64,000 nucleotides of DNA from Brachionus plicatilis (GCA_010279815.1 QEOQ01000559.1:313597-377596), one strand, 5' to 3'. Positions 23,701-36,800 are shown, numbered from the stretch's first letter. A program made the numbers and translations. Notes: a model not told the origin generated them from the letters alone.

Positions 23701-26123
23701 ATTTTGCAATTCAAAATTTAACTTTGATTCGCTGTGATATAATTTAATTGAAATTAAAATGTCATTTAAATCAATTAAAATTTTCAAATCAATATTTTGG
23801 AAGAATCAATTAAAGATCAATTAGAGAGAAAAAATCGTTTTTTTTATATTTAAAGTTTGAGATTAAGATCAAAAATCAAAATATAAAATGAAATATTTTT
23901 TTTAATAACAGAGAAAAAATATTTTTTTTCCTAAGCAATTACTTGACATGTTATGTCAAGTTTTTTTCATACATAAAATTTTAAACAATCCAAAAAAAAA
24001 TTATTTCGTCATTTTTATTTAGATTTTAATAAATTAAGTTTGATCACATGATCATGATCATTAACTTCAAGTCGCCTGAAATGTCTTAGAATTATTTTTA
24101 TTTATGTGATAATTTAATAAAAATTCTAAGACTGTTCAATTAATAAGAACTAATAAAAATGATTAAGTTTTAATTTTATAAAATTCATGTTTCATTAAAG
24201 CAAATATTCCTTTAATAGATAATATTAAATAATCGGTTGATTATTTCCTTACTTACAAATATTCAAAAATTCATTATTTTTTTGTTGATTTAAAAATTAA
24301 TTAAGTGTGTACCAAAAATCGATTGTCACAAATAAAAAAATAAAATAATAATTTAGCTAATATAGGAAAAAAGCATAGCCTGTGAAATTAAAACCACTTA
24401 AAATTCTTAGAAATTGAAGATTAATTTTTGCATCTTTATATTAAAAAATTAAAAATATTTCGATTTATTTAATCTTAAGTGTCTTTTTATAATGAATTAA
24501 ATTAATTAGACATATTTTAACTAATTGTTTAGCATAAACTTAAAAAAATTTCTCCATAAACAAAAATAAATTAAAATTGATTTATTCGAAAAATTGCTGA
24601 CTATTTATAAATTATTATGAAAGGATTAAAAAATAATAAATTTTTTATTTTTGAGTAAAATTTAAACTTATTTTAAGTCTTTGAGATACTTTAAAATTTA
24701 AGTTCAAAATACCTTATATCAAAATTGGTATTTTCAAATGAATACTGATAAACAATCTCCTATGATTAAAAAATATTTTATTTATCTAAATTCTTAAAAT
24801 AATAATATAAAAATTAAAGAATTCATCAAGATATTTAAGACGTTCACACTAATATGTGGTAATGCATGTTTGTTACCACATTATTCAAAACTATCTCTAA
24901 ATTTCTTCCATTTTTGGCCGAGTAAAATTTTTGATAAAATTTCATTTTTCAAATTTGGTCAAAGCATTTTACTTTGCATCAATTTTAGGTTTATTTGGTA
25001 TTTTAAAATTTCAATTGGTAATTATTTTTGTCAAAGGTTAAGAGTTAATTTTTAAAAAAATTGTTTTTTATCAAGTCTTAAGGATAAATAAAAATTTCAG
25101 AAAAAGATAAAAAAAGAATTTCTTACATGATACATTATCCAAAATATTTAATTAGAAACTAGAAGCTTTATTTAAATATATAAATGGAATATTTTTTTTG
25201 ATAATTAAAACATTATCTAATCAATATCTTCTTCGATCTGAATCCAAAGTTCTTATTACTTTAAAAAAAAAACTTTTAATTGCATTACAGTTTGTATTTG
25301 ATTTTTTATTTTTTAAATTTCTACCAAGTTAAATTTTATCAATTATCTCTCATTAAACCAAAGAAAAAGGGTTTCTTGGAGATGATTCATCAATTTTTTT
25401 TAAAAATGTGAATTTTATTTTTTGTCAAATCTTTAGTGTAAAAAATTCAAAAATGCTTAAAAAGTATTCGTGATCGATTAAAGATAATTGACAAGGAAAT
25501 TTAAAATAAAATTTAAAATTTAATTTTATTTTTGTGTATGATTTAGGTATTTGACTTAAGGGTGGTTTTGAGAGGCTAATATAAATTAAATTAAAAAAAT
25601 TGATATAATCTTAAGCTTTTTAAATATTTTTTTTTGATTAATGAAGAGAAAAATAATATGGATTTAAATGTTAAGTAAAAGTCGTGATAAAACGTGATTT
25701 CCTCAATTTAAATTTTCTCCCAAAAAGCAGATGACATGATTTTCTAGTAAAATTGTTATCTAATATAGTCATATGTCTTTAATTTTTATAAATAAATCGA
25801 ATCAGGTTAAAGTAGGATTCTAGAACAAAGTATCTTTAATCAAAATTTAAAACTAAAATTAATTCGGATTTGGAAATTTTTTATTAATCTTCGTGTCAAA
25901 GGGATGAATTTTTATTTTCCTGATTAAAGTATTAATTTTTGTCACACGATAGGTTGAAAATGATGAAGTAAATGAACTGAATGCAATAATCCGAGTAAAC
26001 GCCGGGGAATGTGACTCAAGGACTGTAAGAATGCTGACAAATTTAAATGTTTCACCAGAAGATATCGATTTAGCAATCAAAAAAATCAATTATGTCATAC
26101 AAAAATTTCAGCATTCCATCTAA
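20713..26123 (+). CDS. Low-specificity L-threonine aldolase (PLP enzyme), three coding exons
   Basis: Cleaves L-threonine or L-allo-threonine to glycine and acetaldehyde (fold type I PLP enzyme, beta-eliminating lyase family). Coding exons 20713-20836, 20887-21686 and 25953-26123; phases fit and give 364 residues. Exon 1 has the family start [14 protein letters not shown] and VYEEDPTV. Exon 2 has [28 protein letters not shown] (the Asp that holds the PLP ring) and [11 protein letters not shown], whose Lys binds PLP, then GGAMRQVG. Exon 3 codes for the C-terminal subdomain ending in [16 protein letters not shown] and a final helix. The first intron is 50 bases; the second is 4.27 kb. The ATG at 20713 starts just before the conserved region; an earlier ATG at 20602 gives no homology. 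Confidence 0.92.
22050..22140 (-). CDS. Possible terminal exon of an unidentified nested gene
   Basis: On the minus strand an acceptor (AAATATTCAG) is followed by 30 codons ending in TAA. The peptide has a coding look ([14 protein letters not shown] then a Lys/Gly-rich end). I could not find an upstream exon or a family, so this may be chance or a fossil. Confidence 0.2.
23890..24085. repeat. Partial MITE copy
   Basis: Shares AATAACAGAGAAAAAA, the near-palindrome ACTTGACATGTTATGTCAAG and flanking order with the family at 1240-1762 and 44537-45096. It ends near GATCATTAACTTCAAGTCG, a worn terminal repeat. Confidence 0.5.
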
Positions 26124-26211
26124 TTTTAAGCTTTTTAAGAAATTATTTTTAGGCATATTTACTGTTATTTTATTTTTTTAAATTTATTTTAAATTTTCAG
26201 ATTAATAATAA
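26124..26211 (+). promoter_or_regulatory. 88-base gap with 3' splice site before the opsin (candidate trans-splice acceptor)
   Basis: The aldolase stop (26121-26123) and the opsin ATG (26212) are 88 bases apart. A strong polypyrimidine/AG acceptor TTTTCAG ends at 26200, 11 bases before the ATG. A donor for ordinary splicing is not visible in the gap. Confidence 0.45.
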
Positions 26212-27318
26212 ATGATGAAAAATAATTTTGAAAGTATTAGCTCTCCAGTTGAATGCTACAAACTTAAATTTATAAGCGTTTACCTTTTTTTATTGTTTAT
26301 TACAAGTGCTTTTTGCAATTTACTTCTCTTAGTAATTATCTACAAATACAAACGATTCAGAAACACTTTAAATATTTACATGTTTTTTTTGACTTTGTTC
26401 AATTTAATTGGCACATTTGTAGAACTTCCGGCTACAATTGCTACAAATTTTGCATGCAGGTACCAAATGAAATTTTTCAAAAATTTTTTCTCAATTCATT
26501 TTATCTTAGATGGCTGTTCCAAGAAATTGGTTGCATGATATCCGGCTTTATGATGTATCTGATCGGCTGTACAAGTATTTACATTATGGCACTGGTATCT
26601 CTGGAGCGCTACTGTTTAATCTACAATTCGTTCAAGACAAAAATAGACGTCCACCAAGTGGTCTTCTCGGTTCTGTTGTGTTTTATTCTTGGATTTATCT
26701 GGGCTATTTTACCAATATTTGGTTGGTCGCACTACTCGCTAGAAGGTGCTTACACAAGCTGCAGTGTCGAATGGAACGAAAAAAGCTTCAATGTAGTCAG
26801 CTACAACATCACAATATTCATCACAGTTTTTATCATACCTATTGCAGTAATTTCTTTTACAAATTTAAAATTAATTTTCATGGTAAATAAATTTAATTTT
26901 GAGATTTGTATTTTTTTAAAATTTATTATTAAGATTCAAAGATTGAATGTAATCTATCAAAAGTTTGATTATGTGTACCAAAGAAAGAAGTATATTGGTG
27001 AAAGAAAGGCCACTTTCAGCATGATTTTAATTATAGGTAAATTCTGGACTTAATTTTTTGAATAATTAGTGACTAGTTGAAATTGTAGCTGGATTTGTAG
27101 TAAGTTGGACTCCGTATGCGATGGTCTCAATGTACAGGGTGTTCGTTGACCAAAATGTATCACCTATGACTGGCACTATTCCTGCGATGTTTGCGAAATC
27201 GACTCTTTTATGGACCTCGCTCTTGTATATTTATTCAAATAGAAAGATAAGAGCTATTATTAAAGTTTATTTCATCAAAAAAAATGAAAAACATTGCAAA
27301 AAGTTAAATTCTGTTTAG
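26212..27318 (+). CDS. Opsin (retinal-binding rhodopsin-family GPCR), four coding exons, NPxxY lost
   Basis: Light receptor of the plasma membrane. Exons 26212-26459, 26510-26882, 26934-27036 and 27089-27318, all GT/AG and in phase, give 317 residues. TM1 and TM2 are in exon 1. Exon 2 has the disulfide Cys, TM3 with a LERY (DRY/ERY) motif, TM4, the opsin-type second loop GWSHYSLEGAYTSCS (Glu at the rhodopsin Glu181 position and the second Cys) and TM5. Exon 3 is the third loop and the start of TM6; exon 4 has SWTPY in TM6 and FAKST in TM7, whose Lys is the retinal Schiff-base site. The position equal to rhodopsin Glu113 is Ser. NPxxY reads TSLLY. The tail after TM7 is short and basic, with an IYSNRKIR start. 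I cannot place the subfamily; the second loop recalls TMT/encephalopsin types. Confidence 0.9.
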
Positions 27319-28062
27319 AAATTTATAAAGTTTTTGTTTGTTTTTAATAAATTAAATAATTTTAAACTTTTTTCATGATTTATTAAAAAATTTTTGAATT
27401 TATAAATTTCAAAAGATATTAAAAAAGATTAATAATTATTTCACATAGAAATTAATACTCAATGTTTAAAGCAAAATAAATTTGATTGATAAAAATAGTT
27501 TTATGCTAAATTAGATTTATCAGATTTAAGCAAAGATCAATTTTTTTCCTTGAGATAAATTATTAAATATGAGATTAAATTTAATGCCACGCAACTCAAA
27601 TGAAAATGGTTGAGTGAAGATGTCTTGAAAAATTTGAAAATTTAAGTGATTAAATGAGTTCTTGGTATTTTTTCTTTATTTGTAAAAATAAAATAATCCA
27701 ACATAAAATCAGGCATCATGAAGTTGATGATCAATTCAAAAAGTCTATCTTTCGATATTAAAATAAATCTTTGATTTAATTTAAATAATTGTAATGTAAT
27801 AACATGCTTTACATGCAATGTAGATTTAGAAAATAAAAAAAAATTGAAAAAACATTTTCTCAATCCATTGATAATCGATTTTTATATTTAAATTTATTAT
27901 CTGATTTTTTGTAGAGTTTATTTGAAAATTTTTGTTTCAAAAGTATTTGTTTTTAGCATTCACTATTAAATATAAAAAAGAAATTCTAAATAAGTAATAA
28001 AATGAAAATAAATGTTTACAAAAAGTTTGAAAAAGATTCGTTCAAGACATCTATCGATATAA
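27319..28062. other. Intergenic, no gene seen
   Basis: AT-rich 3' flank of the opsin. An AATAAA-type signal lies near 27345-27352. Nothing else supported. Confidence 0.5.
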
Positions 28063-28440
28063 CGGCAAGTTGAAGTTTATGATCAATTTTTGATGCTCAA
28101 AATGATCAAATCAAACTAAAACTTTAAAATAAATTTTAATTTTTTAAAAGAATTAGTGCAGAGGTAAATTTTTGGTTTTAACATACTTTGTTACATCTAA
28201 TGGTAAAATCTGCAAAAGTCGGCAAATTATTATCCACTTATTAAAGCATCATTTCGATGGTGTGCACTCTGCATTGTGCATTTTGATATTGCAGAGTATA
28301 TTTTTTAACTAACATAGTATGTTAAATCCAAAAATGTATCTCTGCATTATTTCTATTAAGAAAAAGTAATTTATTTAATAGTTTTAATTTAATTTGATCA
28401 TTTTGAGCATCAAAAATTGATCATTAACTTCAAATTGCCG
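28063..28440. mobile_element. Foldback MITE, 378 bases, with long inverted arms and 6-base target duplication
   Basis: Starts CGGCAAGTTGAAGTT and ends with the complement (AACTTCAAATTGCCG). The first 61 bases pair with the last 61 with about four mismatches, and the match continues with gaps to arms of about 130 bases. Flanked by ATATAA on both sides (28057-28062 and 28441-28446). No coding capacity. Terminal motif shared with the 0.5 kb MITE family elsewhere in the window. Confidence 0.8.
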
Positions 28441-28451
28441 ATATAACTGCA

Positions 28452-28595
28452 TATTTTAGGAAGATGATTGGTATATATGATAAACAAATTGGACTAAGAA
28501 TTGAGCCCTGAGGTACTCCACTAATTACTGGCTTCCATTCGGATACAATATCACCATTTACAACGCGTTCATGTGAGACTTTGTCGAATGCTATT
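28452..28595 (-). pseudogene. Reverse transcriptase scrap, partial copy of 30336-30562
   Basis: Nearly identical to part of the LINE fragment at 30310-30588 but lacking about 80 internal bases (30460-30541). It codes for the GDIVSEWKPVxSGVPQGS region on the minus strand. Confidence 0.7.
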
Positions 28596-28599
28596 TTAA

Positions 28600-30309
28600 A
28601 TAATATTATTTTTTTTCCTTTTACAATTTAAAATTTTCTAGTTTTAATATTTATTAATAATCACAATTTTAGGAATAATTGTATTCAAATAATAGTTTTT
28701 AAAGAATAGCTTTTCAAAAACGATGGATTAGAAAAAAAAAACTGAAATTTACACTAAATGTTGATATTATCTTACCATAAAACATTGGCAGTTGAAAAGT
28801 TAACTTAAACTTATTTGAAGATTATAATTCTTAATAACACCCTGAATTTCAAGATTTATTCAGTAAATATTCAATAAAAAGGAAACAACTTGTTAACGCT
28901 GGGATCAAACTTTTCTATAAAAATTTACAAACAACATTGTCAATATGAAAGATGATTAAATTTAACTGAACTGTTTAAAAAAGCACCTAGCTAATGAAAT
29001 GAAGAAATCCGTTGTTTATTCAGCAAAAATTTATTATTTAAAATGACAAATTCAGTATCAGATTAAGGAATAACCTTTTTGCTGACATCAGAGGGACTTA
29101 ACCTAACTTAATACTGTTTAAAACATTGATAAAACCAAAGAACGGCTTAAAAAGTTGCCCATATCAAATTTCGAATTTAATATTTAAAGGACAAATTGTG
29201 CACATAGGTAATCAATTTTAAACAAATATTTTTCTTCTAAATTTCAATATTCAATATTATAAGAAAATCTATTATCGAATTTCAATTAAAAAATTTCTAA
29301 GTAATATTACCATTTTGTTTTAAAATAAAGAAAATTCGCGTCTTTTTGAAAATATTCACATTTCTCAAGACGGCTCGTTATTTTTTTAATTTGCCTTTTA
29401 TTGGGATGGACTCGTAAAAATTTAATACAAAATGATCAAAAAATGAGGAAAAATTGAAATATCATTAAAATTTGGAATCATTAATGATTGGATTGGGAAT
29501 TTTTTTAATAAAATTTTAATATTTTTAGGAATTTTTTAAGCATAATGAAATTGATAATCAATTCAAAATGTCTTTCAACTCAAAGATTTTATCTTTAGAT
29601 GTTCAGATCAATCTTTAATTTTATTTAAGTTATTCTAATGTTACAGGATTTTCATGTTATCTTGATTTAAAAAATAAAATAATTAAAAAAAAATTTTCCA
29701 GCCTATTGATAAAATAGATTTTTAATTTTAAATTTAAATTTAAAGATTGATTTTTTTGGTGTTTATTTTAAATTTTTTATTTAAAAGTATCTGTTGTAGT
29801 AGTTGTTGTAGTATTTATAACTGTAGTGATAAAGTTATCCCAAGCGGTTGTATTAGTAATTACCCTACAAAAAATGCATGCGACCAGCATTTTCTATTCA
29901 TATTCTCCATTCTAAATAATTAGTTATTTGTTTGTTTGTTCGCATTTGATTGTTCAGTTAAAATCAAACAAATTATGTCGTTATGTATATACCGACTTGT
30001 CGTTAAATAATCTTTTTAATGTTATAAAACCCTGTCGTTTATCTGGATACCCATATATAACGACATGTCGTTAAAATCGAGCAATTACGTTATCAAGGTT
30101 TGCTTTCGATACAAGGCTGCCTTGAACAGTTTTAGGCCATTCATTTTATCCTCATTGCTCGGGTTATTGACTCAATATTAAATTATTGACTCCATATTAC
30201 TATATATTAAAACTCATTAAACTCATTCTCAAACTCATTTCCCACAGATTTAACCATTCAATCAACCTGTCAAGATCCTGCTACAGAAATTTCGAATCAC
30301 CATTTCGTT
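28600..30309. other. Repeat-rich, no gene seen
   Basis: Contains a patch with GTAGTAGTTGTTGTAG (29792-29808, SINE-tail like). A richer patch at 29985-30130 contains direct and inverted ACGACATGTCGT-type motifs (TATGTCGTTATG, GACTTGTCGTTAA, AACGACATGTCGTTAA), which may be part of a retroelement end. No open frame. Confidence 0.4.
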
Positions 30310-30850
30310 TCAAAAATCTGGAACTGTATATGGAACTGCATACTTCAGGAAGATGATTGGTATATATGATAAACAAATTGAACTAAGAATTGAGCCCTGA
30401 GGTACTCCACTAGTTACTGGCTTCCATTCGGATACAATATCGCCATTTACAACGCGTTGTTTTCTATTACTAAGAAATGCCTTTATCCTGTTGACCACCA
30501 ATAATTTGATTTCGTAGGCTTTAAGTTTTACGATAAGGAGCTCATGTGAGACTTTGTCGAATTCTTTTTCAAAGTCCAAGTAAATCACATCAGCTGGTTC
30601 TCTACGACTAACACAATCTCTAAGAAAATCTACTGTTTCAAGGAGGCTTGTGACACAAGATTTATGGTTAACGAAGCCATGTTGTTTATTCGCAGTTTGT
30701 GATAGTCCATATGCTTATGAATATAGTCTTTTATGAGTAAATCCATTACTTTACAAAGCACTGAGGAAACTGACACTGGACGATAATTTCTCACTCCAGT
30801 CCCGCTACCATTCTTATAAAGGGCGTTATGTTGGCCTCTCTCCATTCTCT
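30310..30850 (-). pseudogene. Non-LTR retrotransposon reverse transcriptase fragment (CR1/Jockey-like)
   Basis: Minus-strand pieces: 30845-30630 has NYRPVSVSSVLCKVM (RT block 1-2), and 30588-30310 has YLDFEKEFDKVSH, FLSNRKQRVV and SGVPQGS (RT blocks 3-4). The sequence then departs from the family before the YADD box, so the catalytic Asp pair is missing. A frame change lies between the two pieces. Confidence 0.85.
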
Positions 30851-33800
30851 AGGTAGGGCAGAGTATTTTTGAGATTTTTTAAATATTTGCGCAAATGGGA
30901 AAGCATGTGATTTTTTTTGTTTTTATTTTTTTTTAATATATAAAATATAAAAAAAACATTATTATTTTCGAAATAAAGACTGAATCAGACTGTAAATTTT
31001 CATAATTTTATCTTCATCTGATCAGAACTTTTTTTCTAATTGAAGTTTCGGACAGACATCTTGCAAAAAAACTAATTTAATATTCAAAAATTACATTAAA
31101 TTCCAAACCAAATGACAAGTTAATACTCTTGAAACTTTTGAAAATATCTTTGCTTTGTAAATTAAGAGGGGGTCAGGAAATTTTCATAATTTGGGGTCAG
31201 TTTTTTGGTAGGACCGAAAAATTGAAACTAATTAAAATCATCAAGACTCTTTAAAAACAATTATTTTTTGGTGGTCTTAGTTTTAGCCAAAATTAACGTG
31301 AATTAACTTTCTATTTAGTTTAATTTATTTCTGTTAATTGAGAAGGAAACTTTCATTACAGATTTCACAAATAAAATAATAACATTATTTCTTTCATGCA
31401 ATATGATTTTATCGGAATATTAATTGTTCCACTTCGTGATCAGGCTGATAATAAAATTGAGCATAATAAGGAAACGAGAAAATTTGAAAATATTTAGCCA
31501 GAACTAAAGAATAGGAAAGAAATGAATTTAAGATGCTTTCAAAACTAAACCTAAGTAAAAAAATTAAATTGCCAAGATTTAGGTTGAATTTAATAAAAAA
31601 AAAATTATAAATTGTTATCCTGTAAAATAAATAACCAAGAATAATATTTTCTGTTCATCTTTTTTATCTCTTCCTCTTAAAAATCGCTTCTATATTTTTA
31701 AATAAAAATTTTTGAAATTTTAAGAATTTTAAATTAATTTGATTTCAAATTTATTTAATTATTGATGAAAAAAACATCGTTGTTAAAAATGGAATGCTAA
31801 TTTATAAAATAAAGCTTTTCAGCTTGTAAAGGCAATTCATCCAAATAATATTATTTAAATACTAAATCAAATCAATTGGAATAATTTATTTGATAATTTT
31901 GTGTCTCCTAAGGGAGATGGTTCTCAATAACACAATAGTGGAAAAAAATAGTTATATTAAATTATTCTCAGTTTATAGACAACTCAGGCAAAAAATGTTT
32001 CATGAGCTGAGTGATTATAAATAAGATAGTAAAAAGAAGAATTTATAAAGACAAGATAATTGAGCTATTAAAGGATTTTGAATAATTTACGAATATTCTT
32101 TAAATCGAGAACAGACTTTTCAAGGACTTGTCTGATGGATGAACAAAGAATGCTAAGGTAATTTAAATTTAGAATTTTTTTTAAATATTCAAAATTTAAT
32201 TTAATTTAATTGAACATATTTAAAATTATTTTCTAAAAATTGATTATTTCTATCAGGATTTTTAAAGCAGCTGAAATTTTGGTATTCTTATATAACACTT
32301 AAGTTTATTAGACTTTAATTATAATTTTTTTTAAATTCATTTCTAGAAATTAAAAATTTAATTGAAGAATAAATGTGTTTATATTTTTATTTCTTTTAAA
32401 TTCATTATTAAAAAAAGTGAATGAAATAGAAAATTTCCTAAATAATTCAATCAAAACATTCTCCTCGTATCTAACTTTTTTTGAATTATAAAATATTTTC
32501 ATCTAGTAGCGTATTTCCTTGTTCGATATTGCAGCCTCATGGATCGAAATAGGGCTTTGGCGCAGGCAATAAATACCATCTCACCCATGTAAAAATATTC
32601 TTAAATTTACAAATTATTTTTATGAATTTTTATGAATATGGTATTATTATCGTTATTTTTTTTTCATAATTAATAAAAAACAATTTTTTTGTCAAAAATA
32701 TCAAAATAACATTTAAGGGAAATAATGCGACATTTTTGTGTTGTGTTCCATAAAAGAATTTATGTCAGGATATATTAAAATAAATCTCATTTTACTTTTG
32801 GATAGAGTGTTTTATTTTTTAAAGATTGATTTGAATAGGGAGCAATAAGTTGAAATGAAAAGATTAGTAAGATAGGTTAAAAATTTAATTTTTTATTGCA
32901 GAATAGATGTCTTTTTTAAAGTATTAGGTAGAACATTTTTTAATTTTTTTTTCATTAACCAAAATAAAAATTCTTTTAGACCTTTTTTTACTGTAAAAAT
33001 TAATATTCTATAAATATTTTAGATAAATATTCAAGAAGAAAAGATAGCTTATCAATTCGATTAATTTTGGTTATTTAAACAAATATTATTACTGTTCAAT
33101 TTTTAAGTTCCGGATACAAATTATGTATAATTACGTGATATAAAAATACTTTTTATAACCAATTTACCAAAATTTGTGTAAAATCTGATTTCTGATTAAT
33201 ATATGTTATAAAAATTCAGTAATTTAGTGAATTAGACTTCTGTTCTGCTCTTATCCATAGCTCATTAATTACAAAGAAATCAAGAACTCAGAAAAAAGCT
33301 CTGAAAAGTAATATAACAATCGAATGGCTAAAGAAAAATTATCATATGCTCCACAAGGAATGAGAAAGGAAATAATTGTTCTTAGTTGAATTATTAATCA
33401 AAGTCTGGTAAACAGCTTTAAAAATTGCACCATGTCTCATTCAAAAAACTAATTTTGAAGTCATGGAAAAAAAGTTATTTGATTTTTCATTATTTTTTCC
33501 TACTTCTTTTGTACTATATTTCATTAAATAACTAATTTGCTTACAATAATTGAAGAAAAACCACAGAATGGGTAGCATTAAATTATTTTGCGTAATTTTA
33601 CATCATAAAATTAGTTCAAATTCAGAATGAAAAAAACTTCAAGCAAAAACTTAGGGCTAAAAAAGTCTAATTTTTTCCCAATTTACAATTTTACATTTTT
33701 TTTTAATATTTTATTTGGAAATTTTAAATAATAGAATGTTATAAACTGTAAAAAAAACTTTATTTTTTGTAATGACATCAAATTTTCAGTAAATTTTCTT

Positions 33801-36800
33801 TTTAATGAATAATGTTATTAATTTTTATTTTGGATCCGACCAACTAATACCATTTTCAATAAAAATATCATATTAAAATTTCAAGTGTGATCTACTGTTG
33901 ATGTAATTTTATGCAATCTTTCATTTTATTAATTTTTCAAAAATTGTTTATTCTCAAAATTTAAAAGAATTTCTCCAAATAATTTATGAGAAAACATAAG
34001 ATATCGGTAAATTTTTAGGTTTTTTTAATTAATTTTTTACAAATTTTTAAATGAAATTGTAAATTAATTGATGTACAATTTTCTGATAAGAGATTTGAAA
34101 AAAATAAAATAAAAAGTAAAATAGTATTTAAACTGAATACTATACATAATCTGTTGATGCTTTATTTTAACAAATAATTTTCATCTAATCATCATTTTAA
34201 GGGTAGTTAAATGCAAAAAAAAAGATAAAATCGTTTTTAAAATAATAAATTTAATCTAGACTCGGATATTAAAATGGCTTTTATATCAATATTTCTCTAT
34301 TTGATTTATTGAAAGCTTTAATGCATTTAGAATTCACATCAGTACTAAATCTTTGATATGCCTTGTTAAATTAATTCTAATTAATTAATTATTTTTTCAA
34401 TTCCATTTTTAAGTGTCAAAAATATTTCAAAAGCTAATAGAAATAATCATTCTTTTTATTTTTTTTAATCCTCCATTAGAACAACACCGATGTAGAACTC
34501 TTCTGAGTGTAAATAAATTTCAAAGTATTCACCTTTAGAAATTTTTTAATTAATTTTAGACTGCATCTTGGAATCTTCAAAAATTATTTTATAGAATTAA
34601 AAAGGGAAAAAAATTTAGATAAGTATACAAAAGGTTTTATCATAATTATTAACATTTGTTTCCTCAAAAAAATTACTGAATCAAAGAGTTATTTTTTGAA
34701 TTTATTTTTTGTTAAGTATTTCTAAGCTTATTGAGGATCGACCTCAAGTGCTATCATGAATATGGGCCGCTTTAAAAATATTTTCCTATACGTGTTTTTT
34801 AGGTACTCAAAGAGAAGCTGCGTATAAAAGCGTCTTGATGTTACTTTATGCTAAGGTGTATGACAAGATTGTGCAACGCATTAATTAGAGAACTTTGTTC
34901 AGATTTTGGGAACATCTTTATTAACATTAAAAGTTAGAAAAAAATTTTTTAACCTTTGATTATTATTATTATTTTTTATTCTTTGCCGAATTAAATGTCT
35001 CTTAAAAAAATTAATTCAAAGGAAATTTAGTTGTGCATTTATCTTTTGATAACTAATCGAAGCAAAAAAAAATTGAATTTAAATATTATCAAAATTTAAA
35101 TATCATAAAATAGTTGTGAAAAAATAAACAAGTAAAATTAAGTAACATGTCAAATTAAAAGGAAATCTATCTGAAAAGAATTTTAGATCAAAACAGTTAA
35201 TTTTGAATTCAGAGAACATGTTGGTAAAGTTTTAAAACGTAAGCCAACCCAGGTTAAAAGTAAATTTTGTTATTTGTTAAAGATAATTTTCGATTTAAAT
35301 AAAAAAAAATTTGTAAGTTATATAATCAAAAGCAAGTATCATAATTAGACTTTGAAAAAAAAATTCATTAAATAGTTTAATTTTTTCTATTAATTTGTTT
35401 ACTTAAAAATTTTTTATGAAATAATATTATCTTTTATTTTCTTAAATAATTTTGGAAAAAAATAATCAATTTTTATGCTTAATTTAAATTAGTGTTGAAA
35501 TTGGCCAAATTAAAAATCATGATCAAATGTTAATTTCAAAACAAAATTTTAAAATTTAGATTTAAAAAAGGGCTTTTTTATCAATTTTTTAATAAAAAAT
35601 GACTAAACTTTATTAAACATAGTTTTTTTTTATAATTTAACTAGAAAAAAAATATGAATTTTTTTGCCTCAAAAGACCTTTCTTATAATTTAAGGCAAGA
35701 AAATGTAAAAAAAGGTTTAATTTGTTAGGCAAGGTTTTGTGATGAATTTTAAACCAATTTTCAAGACTAACCATTCGAAAATAGAAAAAAGATAATTTGT
35801 TTTCTGATATGTACTTAAACAAAATAATTCCTCAGAAATTCAAAAATGGAGACAATGAATAGCTTGACAAGTATTTAATTTGAAAAAGTAAGTAGGGTAG
35901 TAAAGAGTGAGTCTAATAGGGACAAAATATGAAAAAAAAAAACAGGAATTAATCAATAAAAAAACACCACCTTTCGAAATTTCTTAATTTTTATATGTAA
36001 AAATACTTTTATTTTCCCTTTTTATTTTTAGTGAGCGTCAAATTATTTTTTATTTCATACTATTTTAAAAAATAGAAGATATAACAAATTCATTTTAAAA
36101 TATTTAATGAAAACAAGAGGTCAATAAAATTGATACAACAGATTTTTAATAAAATACTCCTAATTCTTTATTTCTTTCTCCAAACTTTAAAAAAAAATCC
36201 AAATATTAAACAATTTTTTAAATTTTTTACCTTTGATACTTTTTAATTCATGAAAATAATTTTTGCAAATATAAATGAAAAATTAAACTTTTACTTAATT
36301 TATCTTCAGCTAGGTGCAAATAAATAAATGGTAAAAAAAAACCTTTTCGACCAGATGACTTTAATGTTCCAATGATTTACACTCTTGGAAGTTTTAGCTT
36401 TGCTTCTTTTATTTTTTGGTAATACTTCAGTGTAAACGGCTGCATCATTAAATTAGCTTTAAATTATACTTCCAGAACTAGATATTTGTAAAACTTGAAT
36501 ATGTTTTTAAATTTTTTAAATTTATTTGTTTATCTGTACTGAACTAAGGCTTCTTCAGTTTAATAAGTTAAAATATTGAAAACATTTAAAACAATTAAGA
36601 TTTGTTGAAAAAGAGGGATACAGATTTTGATATTTCAGAAAAAAAGATGAAATTTTAAGGTAGAATATTTTATACATTTTGATTCCAAACATTCTTTATA
36701 TTCTTCCCATAGCCTGACAATCAATGGAACAAAACATATCTCTCACTCATCTCAAAAAAGCGATTCGAAACTGATAGTAATTTAAGTTTATGATAGGCCA

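Larger units (their letters stand above)
21687..25952. other. Large intron of the threonine aldolase gene
   Basis: Filled with AT-rich repeats. Partial MITE copies lie at about 23500-23640 (resembling 35510-35620) and 23890-24085 (with the ACTTGACATGTTATGTCAAG near-palindrome shared with 1320 and 44975). A possible minus-strand exon is listed separately. I saw no extra aldolase exon, and the flanking exons join in phase into a full-length protein. Confidence 0.6.

Noticed and set aside
36328..36412. A plus-strand open stretch encoding KPFRPDDFNVPMIYTLG and a hydrophobic run, next to a GTAATA donor-like site
   Set aside because: A stop lies just upstream in the same frame, no partner exon was found, and I recognise no family. 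One short stretch in a 7 kb desert can be chance.
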